From NCBI RefSeq assembly GCF_023715325.1, contig NZ_JAMBNX010000002.1:372001-436000 (forward strand): 64,000 nt of DNA, given 5' to 3'. Each line of letters begins with the position of its first letter. Position 1 is the stretch's first letter. The translations under genes and the position numbers were made by a program. Shown in pieces: positions 56,404 through 64,000 of the stretch. Below the pieces are notes generated by a model. The model was not told where the DNA came from, searched no databases, and saw only the letters and a program-made list of their open reading frames with translations. The stretch is from Agromyces mediolanus. GTDB lineage: Bacteria > Actinomycetota > Actinomycetes > Actinomycetales > Microbacteriaceae.

Positions 56404-57615
56404 GTGCAGTTCGGAATCTTCACCGTCAGCGACATCACGCAGGACCCGACGACCGGCCGCACGCCGACCGAGGCGGAGCGGATCCAGGCGACGATCGCGA
56501 TCGCCAAGCACGCCGAAGAGGTCGGCCTCGACGTCTTCGCGCTCGGCGAGCACCACAACCCGCCGTTCTGGTCCTCGTCGCCCACGACGACGCTCGCCTA
56601 CATCGCCGGCCAGACCTCGACGCTGCAGCTCTCCACCGCGACGACGCTCATCACCACGAACGACCCGGTGAAGATCGCCGAGGACTACGCGATGCTGCAG
56701 CACGTCTCCGGGGGGCGCGCCGACCTCATGATCGGCCGCGGCAACACCGGGCCGGTCTACCCCTGGTTCGGCAAGGACATCCGCCAGGGCCTGCCCATCG
56801 CCGTCGAGAGCTACGAGCTGCTGCACCGCCTCTGGCGCGAGGACGTCGTCGACTGGGAGGGCAAGTTCCGTACCCCGCTGCAGGGCTTCACCTCGACGCC
56901 CAGGCCGCTCGACGGCGTGCCGCCGTTCGTCTGGCACGGCTCGATCCGCACGCCGGAGATCGCCGAGCAGGCCGCCTACTACGGCGACGGCTTCTTTGCG
57001 AACCACATCTTCTGGCCCGCCTCGCACACCCAGCGCATGATCGCGCTGTACCGGCAGCGCTTCGAGCACCACGGCCACGGCACCGCCGCGCAGGCGATCG
57101 TCGGCCTCGGCGGCCAGGTCTTCATGCGCCGCAACTCGCAGGACGCGGTGCGCGACTTCCGGCCCTACTTCGACAACGCGCCCGTCTACGGTCACGGCCC
57201 GAGCCTCGAGGAGTTCAGCCAGCAGACTCCGCTCACCGTCGGCAGCCCGCAGGAGGTCATCGACCGCACCCTCGGATTCCGCGACTACGTGGGCGACTAC
57301 CAGCGCCAGCTGTTCCTCGTCGACCACGCGGGCCTGCCGCTGAAGACCGTGCTCGAGCAGCTCGACCTGCTCGGCGAGGTCGTCGGGGTGCTCCGCACCG
57401 AGTTCGCGAAGAACCGCCCCGCCGAGGTGCCCGACGCCCCGACGCACGCCGCCCTCGTCGCCGCGAAGTACGGTGACGAGGCGCCCCGCCAGGCGACCCC
57501 GAACGCCAACCGCGGCGACAACCTGACCGTGGGCGCCTCGCCCTATCAGGACGCCGCCGCCCCCACCGGCTCGGCCTTCGGGCCCGCCGCGACCCGTGCC
57601 GGAGGTGCACGTTGA
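56404..57615 (+). CDS. LLM-class flavin-dependent monooxygenase (CE1758-like)
   Basis: This luciferase-like enzyme of 403 residues begins MQFGIFTVSDI. FALGEHHNPPFWSSSPTTTL, ATTLITTNDPVKIAEDYA, GGRADLMIGRGNTG and VWHGSIRTPEIAE cover the TIM-barrel core. A 40-residue Ala/Pro-rich tail lies at the C-terminus. It is partnered with an FMN reductase that starts within its last codons. This is the pair known as CE1758/CE1759 from Corynebacterium efficiens, substrate unknown. An AGGAGG site precedes the GTG. Confidence 0.88.
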   Translation: MQFGIFTVSDITQDPTTGRTPTEAERIQATIAIAKHAEEVGLDVFALGEHHNPPFWSSSPTTTLAYIAGQTSTLQLSTATTLITTNDPVKIAEDYAMLQHVSGGRADLMIGRGNTGPVYPWFGKDIRQGLPIAVESYELLHRLWREDVVDWEGKFRTPLQGFTSTPRPLDGVPPFVWHGSIRTPEIAEQAAYYGDGFFANHIFWPASHTQRMIALYRQRFEHHGHGTAAQAIVGLGGQVFMRRNSQDAVRDFRPYFDNAPVYGHGPSLEEFSQQTPLTVGSPQEVIDRTLGFRDYVGDYQRQLFLVDHAGLPLKTVLEQLDLLGEVVGVLRTEFAKNRPAEVPDAPTHAALVAAKYGDEAPRQATPNANRGDNLTVGASPYQDAAAPTGSAFGPAATRAGGAR

Positions 57616-58244
57616 CCGCCAAGCAGATCGTCGTCGTCTCGGCCGGGCTCTCCACGCCGAGCTCCACCCGTCAGCTCGCCGACCGGCTCGCCGCCGATGC
57701 GGTGGCCGCCCTCGCCGAGCGAGGGGTCGAAGCGGAGGTGCGCACCTTCGAGCTGCGCGAGCTCGCCCACGACATCACGAACCACCTGCTGCTGGGCTTC
57801 GCGCCGCCGAAGCTCGAGGAGGCGCTCGACGCCGTGGCCTCGGCCGACGGGCTCATCGCGGTCACGCCGATCTTCACGACGAGCTACGCGGGCCTGTTCA
57901 AGTCGTTCATCGACGTGATCGACCCGCAGGCGCTCACCGACCTCCCGGTGCTCCTCGGCGCGACCGGCGGCACGCCCCGGCACTCGCTCGCGATCGACTA
58001 CGCGATGCGGCCGCTGTTCACCTATCTGCACGCGGTGCCGGTGACCACCGGGGTGTTCGCCGCCACGAGCGACTGGGGCGGCGCGGACGGCGACGGCGTG
58101 CGCTCGCTGCCCGAGCGGATCTTCCGCGGTGCGAAGGAGTTCGCCGAGCTCGTCGAGCGCACCGACCGCTCGCAGCACGTCGCCGACCCGTTCCGGCTCG
58201 ACCGGCCGATGGGTCACCTCATCGGCGGCCTCGCCGGCGAGTAA
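57612..58244 (+). CDS. NAD(P)H-dependent FMN reductase (CE1759-like)
   Basis: This flavodoxin-like 210-residue protein has the FMN-binding loop VVSAGLSTPSSTRQLADRL near residue 8. VTPIFTTSYAGLFKSFIDVID near residue 84 (in order) and GATGGTPRHSL near residue 117 follow. It supplies reduced FMN to the preceding monooxygenase. The start is a TTG overlapping the previous stop by 4 nt, with GGAGGTGC 4 nt upstream. Translation is thus coupled but probably weaker than that of the partner. Confidence 0.88.
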   Translation: MTAKQIVVVSAGLSTPSSTRQLADRLAADAVAALAERGVEAEVRTFELRELAHDITNHLLLGFAPPKLEEALDAVASADGLIAVTPIFTTSYAGLFKSFIDVIDPQALTDLPVLLGATGGTPRHSLAIDYAMRPLFTYLHAVPVTTGVFAATSDWGGADGDGVRSLPERIFRGAKEFAELVERTDRSQHVADPFRLDRPMGHLIGGLAGE

Positions 58245-58260
58245 CCCTCCGCCCCCGGAA

Positions 58261-58298
58261 CCGAGTTGCCCGACTTTCATGAAAGTTGGGCAACTCGG
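58261..58298. terminator. near-perfect 19-bp palindrome between convergent genes
   Basis: CCGAGTTGCCCGACTTTCA is followed without a gap by its complement, with one C-T mismatch. The centre is AT-rich, unlike other terminators in the window. It separates the FMN reductase and DedA genes. Similar GTTGCCC...GGGCAAC elements may recur as extragenic palindromes elsewhere in the genome (inference). Confidence 0.7.
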
Positions 58299-58311
58299 CG
58301 TTTCGGCGGGC

Positions 58312-58896
58312 TCAGGGGGCGAAGCGGCGGACGAGCGCGTCGACCCCGAGGCCCGCGACGATCGCGACCGGGATCGAGACGACGAGGGCGAGCAGCGGCT
58401 GCTCGGCGAACGCCGAACCGACCACCGCCCCCATCGCCGTGTTGAACACCGCCCAGGCGAGCCCGGCCGCCGCCGACAACGGGAGGTACCGGCCGAGCGG
58501 AATCCGCACGGCCCCGGCGGCGAGGTTCACGGCGATGCGGGCGAAGGGCACGTAGCGGGCGGTGAACACGAGCACCGCGGTGCGCCGGCCCACGGTGCGT
58601 CGCACCCGTTCGATCGCGGCGGCCACCCGCGGCCTCCGCTGCCACGCCCAACGATCGAGGCCTCCCGCACGGCCGATGGCGTAGCAGGCGAGGTCGCCGA
58701 CGACGGCGCCGACCGCGGCGACCGGGACCACGAGGAGGGGATTCGGGTGCCCCGTCGTCGCCGCGAGCGCCCCGAGCGCCACGACGAGCGTCTCGCTCGG
58801 CAGGATGACGAGGAAGGCATCGCCGACGACGAGCGCGAAGAGCGCGGGCAGCAGCCAGGGCGAGGCGGCGAGCGATCCGAGGGCGTCGACTGACAC
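58312..58896 (-). CDS. DedA-family membrane protein
   Basis: The 194-residue protein has four or five membrane helices. GDAFLVILPSETLVVALGA, the conserved Gly-rich FTARYVPFARIAVNLAAGA near residues 112-130 and the amphipathic re-entrant segments fit the DedA/VTT family. Members flip or help distribute lipids such as undecaprenyl phosphate. The Arg of the FTARYVPF motif is retained. The GTG has a TAGCAA sequence 6 nt upstream, so the gene may be leaderless. Confidence 0.85.
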   Translation of the reverse strand: MSVDALGSLAASPWLLPALFALVVGDAFLVILPSETLVVALGALAATTGHPNPLLVVPVAAVGAVVGDLACYAIGRAGGLDRWAWQRRPRVAAAIERVRRTVGRRTAVLVFTARYVPFARIAVNLAAGAVRIPLGRYLPLSAAAGLAWAVFNTAMGAVVGSAFAEQPLLALVVSIPVAIVAGLGVDALVRRFAP

Positions 58897-58961
58897 CCCG
58901 CCTTGCTATCCCGGCGGGGTGAACGGCGGGTGGCCGAGCGGCGACCGGCCCGCGACCGCGG

Positions 58962-59168
58962 TCAGTCGTCGAGCACGAAGGTGACTTCGAGCGTCACCGA
59001 CCAGCCGGTGATCACCCCGTCGCTCGCCTCGATCTTCTGCTCCTTCACCCACGCCCCCGAGACGTTCCGGAGCGTCTCCGACGCCCGGGCGACGCCCGCG
59101 GAGATCGCGTCGTCGAAGCTCTGCTCGGAGCGCGCGGTGATGGTGGTCACGCGGGCGACGGATGCCAT
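58962..59168 (-). CDS. dodecin
   Basis: This 68-residue dodecameric flavin-binding protein begins ASVARVTTITARSEQSFDDAI. WVKEQKIEASDG carries the Trp (residue 41) that stacks on the isoalloxazine ring, and a TGWSVTLEVTFVLDD strand ends the fold. Dodecins store or buffer riboflavin, FMN or CoA. A GAGGAGGATCCC site precedes the ATG. It is alone and divergent from the glycosyltransferase-GDSL gene. Confidence 0.92.
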   Translation of the reverse strand: MASVARVTTITARSEQSFDDAISAGVARASETLRNVSGAWVKEQKIEASDGVITGWSVTLEVTFVLDD

Positions 59169-59381
59169 GGGATCCTCCTCGATCGGGGTGGCGGCGGTCG
59201 CGGATGCGGCACCGCTCCGTCCATGCAACGCCGCCTGCAGCCCGGCGGCAAGCGCCGAGCGCCGTCCGTCCGGCGACGCGTTCGCGACCGGTCGGCGAAC
59301 GCCCGCCGACGCGGCGGTGAATCCTCGGTGCCCGGGGCCGCTTCGGCGCCGAGCGGCGGTGCGCTCGGGCACCCTGGTCTC

Positions 59382-61460
59382 GTGAAGGTCGCGATCCTCG
59401 CCGAATCGTTCCTCCCGCACATGAACGGGGTCACCCACTCGCTCCTCCAGGTGCTGGGTCACCTGGAGCGCGCCGGACACGAGGCGCTCGTCGTCGCGCC
59501 GCGCGCCGGCCGCGTCCCCGAGCAGGCGCTCCGCGGTGCGCGGCTGCTCCAGCTGCCCTCGACGCCGCTGCCTCGCTATCCGCAGGTGCGGATCGCGGTC
59601 CCCGGTGTGCGCCGGCTCGCCGCCGCGCTCGCCGAGTTCGCCCCCGACGTGGTGCACCTCGCCTCGCCGTTCGTGCTCGGCTGGCAGGGCGTGCGCGCCG
59701 CCGAGGCGATCGGGGTACCGAGCGTCGCGGTCTACCAGACGGATGTCCCGGCCTACGCCGCGCGGTACGGCGTGCCGGCCGCGACCCCGGCGCTGGAGCG
59801 GCACGTCGCCCGACTGCACGGCCGGGCGACGCTCACGCTCGCCCCGTCGAGCTCGGCGCTCGAGCGCCTGGACGCGCTCGGCGTCCGGGATGCACGGCTC
59901 TGGCGTCGCGGGGTCGATCTCGAGCGCTTCCGCCCCGCTCGGCGCGACGAGGCCTGGCGGCGGCGCATCGCGCCCGGTGGCGAGGTCGTCGTGGGGTACG
60001 TCGGCCGGCTCGCCCCGGAGAAGCAGGTCGAGGACCTGCTGGCCCTTCGCGACGTGCCCGGCATCCGGCTCGTCGTCGTCGGCGACGGCCCGTCCCGCGA
60101 CGAGCTCGAGGCGCTGCTGCCCGACGCCGTCTTCACCGGTTTTCTGGGCGGCGACGAGCTCGCGACGGCCCTCGCGAGCTTCGACGTGTTCGTGCACCCG
60201 GGTGAGAGCGAGACGTTCTGCCAGACGGTCCAGGAGGCGCACGCGAGCGGCGTCCCGGTGGTCGCCACCGGGGCCGGCGGTCCGCTCGACCTGGTCCGGC
60301 AGAGCGTCGACGGCTGGCTGTACCGACCGGGGGATCTCGCCGAGTTCGCCGCCCGCGTGGCCGACCTCGCGGGTGATGCCGCGAAGCGCCGCGCCTTCGG
60401 CCGGGCAGCCCGCCGCAGCGTCGAGGGCCGGGGCTGGGACGTGCTCTGCGAGGAGCTGCTCGGGCACTACCGCGACGCGCGGGCGCTCGCCGCGGGCGTC
60501 TCGAAGGCGGTCGCCGAGGCCGCGTCGCCGGATGCCTCGTCCGCCGCTCGGTCGAGGCAGCCTCGCCGCGGCGCGAGTGACGCACGGGCGGTGCCGAGCA
60601 CCCCGCTCCGCTTCGTCGCCGTGGGCGACTCGCTCACCGAGGGGCTCTGCGACGACTCGCGCACGGCGCCGGGGGAGTACCGCGGCTGGGCCGACCGGTT
60701 GGCGATGCTGCTCGCGATGAGTCGGCCCGGTCCCGGTGTCGAGTACGCGAACCTGGCCGTCCGCAGTCGCCGCATCCGCGACGTCGTCGACGAGCAGCTG
60801 CCCGCGGCGATCGGGCTCGGCGCGGAGCTCGTCGGCGTCTTCGTGGGCGGCAACGACCTGGTGCAGCGCGGCGCCGACCCCGTCGCGCTCGCCGAGCGGC
60901 TGGGCGAGGGCATCCGAGCGGCCGCCGACACGGGCTGCCGGGTGCTCGTCGTCACGCCCTTCCTGCCCGAGCGCTGGGAGGTCAGGGGACTCCGCGCCCG
61001 GTTCGCCCGCTTCGACGAGCGGCTCCGTGAGCTCGCCGCGGAGCACGGCGCCGTCCTCGTCGACGTCGAGCACGCGCCGGAGCTGCGCGCCCGTTCCAGC
61101 TGGGCAGCGGACCGGGTGCACCTGAACCCCGCCGGCCACCGCACCCTCGCCTACGCCGCGGCGCGCGCGCTCGGCATCCCCGACGCCGCCGTCCTCGCGG
61201 ACCTCGAGCTCGCCCTGCACGACGGCGCGCACTCGACGCGGGTCTCGGGGCCGACCTGGATGGCGGTGCACGTGCTGCCGTGGGTGGTCCGCCGACTGCG
61301 CGGGCGGACCGCGGGCGAAGGGCGCTTCCCGAAGCGTCCCGCGCTGGCCGCGCTGCGGGTTCCGGCCCCCGCCGAGGCCGCTCTGCTAGAGTCGAAGCGG
61401 TTGCCCGAGTGGTCACCGCCTCGCAGCTCTGCCTCGCAGCAGGCTGCGAACCGCAACTGA
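59382..61460 (+). CDS. MgtA-type GT4 mannosyltransferase fused to a GDSL/SGNH hydrolase
   Basis: The 692-residue protein has two enzymes in one chain. Residues 1-370 form a GT-B glycosyltransferase: VKVAILAESFLPHMNGVTHS at the start, VGYVGRLAPEKQVEDL near residue 205 and the nucleotide-binding HPGESETFCQTVQEA near 269. This is close to MgtA/PimB'-type GDP-mannose enzymes of actinobacterial lipomannan synthesis. After an Ala/Arg-rich linker (about 370-405), residues 406-640 are an SGNH hydrolase: VGDSLTEG, GGNDLV and DRVHLNPAGH supply Ser, Asp and His. The hydrolase could deacylate the glycolipid or acceptor (inference). The last 30 residues are low-complexity. Confidence 0.88.
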   Translation: MKVAILAESFLPHMNGVTHSLLQVLGHLERAGHEALVVAPRAGRVPEQALRGARLLQLPSTPLPRYPQVRIAVPGVRRLAAALAEFAPDVVHLASPFVLGWQGVRAAEAIGVPSVAVYQTDVPAYAARYGVPAATPALERHVARLHGRATLTLAPSSSALERLDALGVRDARLWRRGVDLERFRPARRDEAWRRRIAPGGEVVVGYVGRLAPEKQVEDLLALRDVPGIRLVVVGDGPSRDELEALLPDAVFTGFLGGDELATALASFDVFVHPGESETFCQTVQEAHASGVPVVATGAGGPLDLVRQSVDGWLYRPGDLAEFAARVADLAGDAAKRRAFGRAARRSVEGRGWDVLCEELLGHYRDARALAAGVSKAVAEAASPDASSAARSRQPRRGASDARAVPSTPLRFVAVGDSLTEGLCDDSRTAPGEYRGWADRLAMLLAMSRPGPGVEYANLAVRSRRIRDVVDEQLPAAIGLGAELVGVFVGGNDLVQRGADPVALAERLGEGIRAAADTGCRVLVVTPFLPERWEVRGLRARFARFDERLRELAAEHGAVLVDVEHAPELRARSSWAADRVHLNPAGHRTLAYAAARALGIPDAAVLADLELALHDGAHSTRVSGPTWMAVHVLPWVVRRLRGRTAGEGRFPKRPALAALRVPAPAEAALLESKRLPEWSPPRSSASQQAANRN
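61387..61392 (+). promoter_or_regulatory. pnp -10 hexamer TAGAGT
   Basis: The hexamer lies inside the 3' end of the fusion gene and predicts a long pnp leader starting near 61399. Confidence 0.45.
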
Positions 61461-61653
61461 ACACCGAGCACCTTCGGAGCAGGCCGGCAGGAAGCTGGTC
61501 CCCTGTGGTGGCTTACCGACTCGATTCGGTGGACTTCTACTGGTGGCCAGCGTGAGTGCATCGTCCTGATGCGATTCGTATTGCCTGTTCCTGCTCCTTC
61601 GTATGCAGTCGTGCCCACACGGGGTGCGACGGGAAACAAAGGAGAGAGACCTC
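61399..61653 (+). ncRNA. structured 5' leader of pnp
   Basis: The stretch of about 255 nt holds several hairpins. A GCGGTT/AACCGC stem encloses two GCCTCGCAG repeats near its 5' end, GCTGG/CCAGC arms enclose a CCGA-CTCGAT-TCGG hairpin, and GCATC-GTCCT-GATGC follows. An AAAGGAGAGAG site precedes the TTG. In E. coli the pnp leader is cut by RNase III to allow autoregulation; whether this leader works similarly is inference. Confidence 0.45.
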
Positions 61654-63939
61654 TTGGAAGGTCCTGAAATCACGTTCGCCGAGACCGTCATCGACAACGG
61701 CAAGTTCGGCACCCGCACCATCCGCTTCGAGACCGGACGCCTCGCCCAGCAGGCGCAGGGCTCCGCGGTCGCCTACATCGACGAAGAGACCATGCTGCTC
61801 TCGGCGACGAGCGTCTCGAAGCAGCCGAAGGATCACTTCGACTTCTTCCCGCTCACGATCGACGTCGAGGAGCGCATGTACGCCGCGGGCCGCATCCCCG
61901 GCTCGTTCTTCCGCCGCGAGGGCCGCCCCTCGACCGAGGCGATCCTCACCTGCCGCCTGATCGACCGGCCGCTGCGCCCCTCCTTCGTCGAGGGCCTGCG
62001 CAACGAGGTCCAGGTCGTCGTGACCGTCCTCGCCATCGAGCCCGACGAGCTCTACGACGTGCTCGCCATCAACGCCGCGTCGCTCTCGACGCAGCTGTCC
62101 GGCCTGCCGTTCTCCGGCCCGGTCGCCGGCGTCCGCGTCGCGCTCATCGACGGCCAGTGGGTCGCGTTCCCGAAGCACAGCCAGCTCGAGGAGGCCGTGT
62201 TCAGCATGGTCGTCGCGGGCCGCGTCGTGACCGAGGCCGACGGCTCCGAGGACGTCGCGATCATGATGATCGAGGCCGAGGCCACCGACAACGCGTGGAA
62301 CCTCATCCAGGCCGGCGCCGTGAAGCCCGACGAGACCGTCATCGCCCAGGGCATCGAGGCGTCGAAGCCCTTCATCAAGCAGCTCGTCGTCGCGCAGCAG
62401 CAGGTCGCCAAGACCGCCGCGAAGCCGACCGCCGACTACCCGACCTTCCCGCCCTACCAGGCGGACACGAAGGCCGTCGTCGAGGCGCTCGCGCTCGACG
62501 AGCTCAAGGGCATCTACCAGATCGCCGGCAAGGTCGAGCGCCAGGACGCCGACGACGCGCTCAAGGCGCGCGTCAAGGAGCAGGTCGCGGCCAAGGTCGA
62601 GGCGGGCGAGCTGCCCGAGTCGGCGAACGCCGAGGTCTCCGCCGCCTACAAGTCGGTGACGAAGCACGTCGTGCGTTCGCGGGTCCTCGAGGAGGGCGTC
62701 CGCATCGACGGCCGCGGCCTCGCCGACATCCGCCCGCTCGACGCCGAGGTGCAGGTCGTGCCCCGCGTGCACGGTTCGGCCATCTTCCAGCGCGGCGAGA
62801 CCCAGATCCTGGGCGTCACCACGCTGAACATGCTGAAGCTCGAGCAGCAGATCGACTCGCTGAGCCCGGTCACCAAGAAGCGCTACATGCACAACTACAA
62901 CTTCCCGCCCTACTCGACCGGTGAGACCGGCCGCGTCGGGTCGCCGAAGCGTCGCGAGATCGGGCACGGCGCACTCGCCGAGCGCGCGCTCGTGCCGGTG
63001 CTGCCCACGCGCGAGGAGTTCCCCTACGCGATCCGTCAGGTGTCCGAGGCCCTCGGCTCCAACGGCTCGACCTCGATGGGCTCCGTCTGCGCCTCGACCC
63101 TGTCGCTGCTGAACGCCGGTGTGCCGCTGCGCGCCCCGGTCGCCGGCATCGCCATGGGCCTCATCTCCGACACCGTGAACGGCGAGACCCGCTACGCGGC
63201 GCTCACCGACATCCTCGGTGCCGAGGACGCGCTCGGCGACATGGACTTCAAGGTCGCCGGCACGAGCGAGTTCGTCACGGCCATCCAGCTCGACACGAAG
63301 CTCGACGGCATCCCCGCCTCGGTGCTCGCCGGCGCGCTGACCCAGGCCAAGGAGGCCCGCACCACCATCCTCGCCGTGCTCAACGCGGCGATCGACGGCC
63401 CGGACGAGATGGCCCCGACCGCTCCGCGCGTCATCAGCGTGCAGATCCCGGTCGACAAGATCGGCGAGCTGATCGGCCCGAAGGGCAAGACGATCAACGC
63501 GATCCAGGACGAGACCGGCGCCGACATCTCCATCGAGGAGGACGGCACCGTCTACATCGGCGCCACCGACGGCCCCTCGGCCGAGGCGGCCCGCGCCCAG
63601 GTGAACGCGATCGCGAACCCCACCAACCCGGAGGTCGGCGAGCAGTTCCTCGGCACCGTCGTGAAGATCGCCACCTTCGGCGCCTTCGTGTCGCTGCTGC
63701 CGGGCAAGGACGGCCTGCTGCACATCTCCGAGGTGCGCAAGCTCGCCGGCGGCAAGCGCGTCGAGAACGTCGAGGACGTGCTGGGCGTCGGGCAGAAGCT
63801 GCTCGTCGAGATCACCAAGATCGACGACCGCGGCAAGCTCTCGCTCGCCCCGGTCCTGCAGGAAGACGCCGACGCCGAGGGTCGTGCCGCCACTGGCGAG
63901 CACACCGACGCGCCGGCCGAGGGCGCCGAGGTCGAGTGA
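61654..63939 (+). CDS. pnp: polyribonucleotide nucleotidyltransferase (PNPase)
   Basis: PNPase degrades RNA 3' to 5' with phosphate, or extends it, as part of the RNA degradosome. The 761-residue protein has two RNase PH domains ([12 protein letters not shown] and [27 protein letters not shown], the latter in continuous order; the second domain has [19 protein letters not shown]). A KH domain ([15 protein letters not shown] near residue 604) and an S1 domain ([19 protein letters not shown]) follow, with a short acidic tail. The start is a TTG with a purine-rich site, preceding the conserved [10 protein letters not shown]. It is 11 kb from rpsO. Confidence 0.96.
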   Translation: MEGPEITFAETVIDNGKFGTRTIRFETGRLAQQAQGSAVAYIDEETMLLSATSVSKQPKDHFDFFPLTIDVEERMYAAGRIPGSFFRREGRPSTEAILTCRLIDRPLRPSFVEGLRNEVQVVVTVLAIEPDELYDVLAINAASLSTQLSGLPFSGPVAGVRVALIDGQWVAFPKHSQLEEAVFSMVVAGRVVTEADGSEDVAIMMIEAEATDNAWNLIQAGAVKPDETVIAQGIEASKPFIKQLVVAQQQVAKTAAKPTADYPTFPPYQADTKAVVEALALDELKGIYQIAGKVERQDADDALKARVKEQVAAKVEAGELPESANAEVSAAYKSVTKHVVRSRVLEEGVRIDGRGLADIRPLDAEVQVVPRVHGSAIFQRGETQILGVTTLNMLKLEQQIDSLSPVTKKRYMHNYNFPPYSTGETGRVGSPKRREIGHGALAERALVPVLPTREEFPYAIRQVSEALGSNGSTSMGSVCASTLSLLNAGVPLRAPVAGIAMGLISDTVNGETRYAALTDILGAEDALGDMDFKVAGTSEFVTAIQLDTKLDGIPASVLAGALTQAKEARTTILAVLNAAIDGPDEMAPTAPRVISVQIPVDKIGELIGPKGKTINAIQDETGADISIEEDGTVYIGATDGPSAEAARAQVNAIANPTNPEVGEQFLGTVVKIATFGAFVSLLPGKDGLLHISEVRKLAGGKRVENVEDVLGVGQKLLVEITKIDDRGKLSLAPVLQEDADAEGRAATGEHTDAPAEGAEVE

Positions 63940-63960
63940 CCGCGGTTCCCGCCTGACACG

Positions 63961-63997
63961 CGGATGCCCCGCCCGATTCGTTCGGGCGGGGCATCCG
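63961..63997 (+). terminator. pnp terminator
   Basis: A 16-bp perfect stem (CGGATGCCCCGCCCGA and complement) has a 5-nt loop. Its outer 10 bp equal those of the hairpins at 20919-20955 and 22877-22913. Confidence 0.88.
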
Positions 63998-64000
63998 TCG

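Noticed and set aside
58962..61271. A 769-codon minus-strand frame ending in dodecin
   Set aside because: Only the last 68 residues are dodecin, with their own ribosome binding site. The rest is antisense to the MgtA-GDSL gene.
61397..61460. A tRNA-like stretch (GGTTGCCCGAGTGGTC) near the pnp leader
   Set aside because: It resembles the 5' part of a serine tRNA, but no anticodon arm or T-loop follows and the pairing does not fold into a cloverleaf. It fits better as a leader hairpin.
61537..63903. A 788-codon minus-strand frame over pnp
   Set aside because: It is the mirror of pnp, with Asp/Leu/Gly low-complexity and no domains. pnp is beyond doubt on the plus strand.

Overview
The window is GC-rich DNA (roughly 70% or more by eye) from an actinomycete. 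Gene content fits Microbacteriaceae or a close relative: LLM flavin oxidoreductases, a Gly/Lys-type actinobacterial phosphofructokinase, DUF2207, CGNR and DUF488 proteins, an MgtA-type mannosyltransferase, and many leaderless genes. The genus cannot be fixed from the sequence. I saw no tRNA, rRNA, CRISPR array, prophage or complete transposase.

The housekeeping order truB, ribF, rpsO, pnp runs left to right on the plus strand but is widely interrupted. truB (2.5 kb) and ribF (4.3 kb) are followed by about 45 kb of metabolic and transport genes before rpsO (50.3 kb). Another 11 kb precede pnp (61.7 kb).

Regions: 0-6.4 kb holds a uridine-kinase-like NTPase, small proteins, panE, truB-ribF and an MFS transporter. 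6.5-11.3 kb is a deoxyribose operon (SorC/DeoR regulator, deoC, a full and a truncated aldehyde dehydrogenase). 11.3-19.4 kb holds a CsoR-like regulator, a DUF2207 protein, a SNF2 helicase, pfkA, a Nudix hydrolase and a PiT phosphate transporter with a PHO-box-like element. 19.4-24.2 kb holds two convergent nucleobase permeases separated by an inserted cmtR-CDF metal cassette. A 97-98 bp duplication of the first permease's 3' end and terminator flanks the cassette, which ends in an IS30 transposase remnant. 24.4-30.8 kb is a lipid locus: GMC oxidoreductase, lipid kinase and alkyl-DHAP-synthase-like flavoprotein on one strand, TetR and glpD on the other. 31.3-38.3 kb is a gamma-glutamylation catabolic cluster (FadR-type regulator, SDR, aldehyde dehydrogenase, class I amidotransferase, glutamine-synthetase-like enzyme and a divergent permease). 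Its enzymes fit ethanolamine or another amino alcohol better than putrescine. 38.4-50.2 kb holds aspA, a FAH-family protein, Ada-AlkA repair protein, GlcD, PrsW, FKBP, lysoplasmalogenase, an M4 protease with its emfourin inhibitor, two CPBP proteins and a DUF488 protein. 50.3-64 kb holds rpsO, a CGNR protein, an exporter, oxidoreductases, thioredoxin, glycosyltransferases including an MgtA-GDSL fusion, dodecin and pnp.

A window-wide signal is leaderless transcription. At least fifteen genes have a TANNNT -10 hexamer placed 6-8 nt before the ATG or GTG with no Shine-Dalgarno. Other genes (rpsO, pnp, pfkA, uraA, aspA, the helicase) have a similar -10 much further upstream and so a leader.
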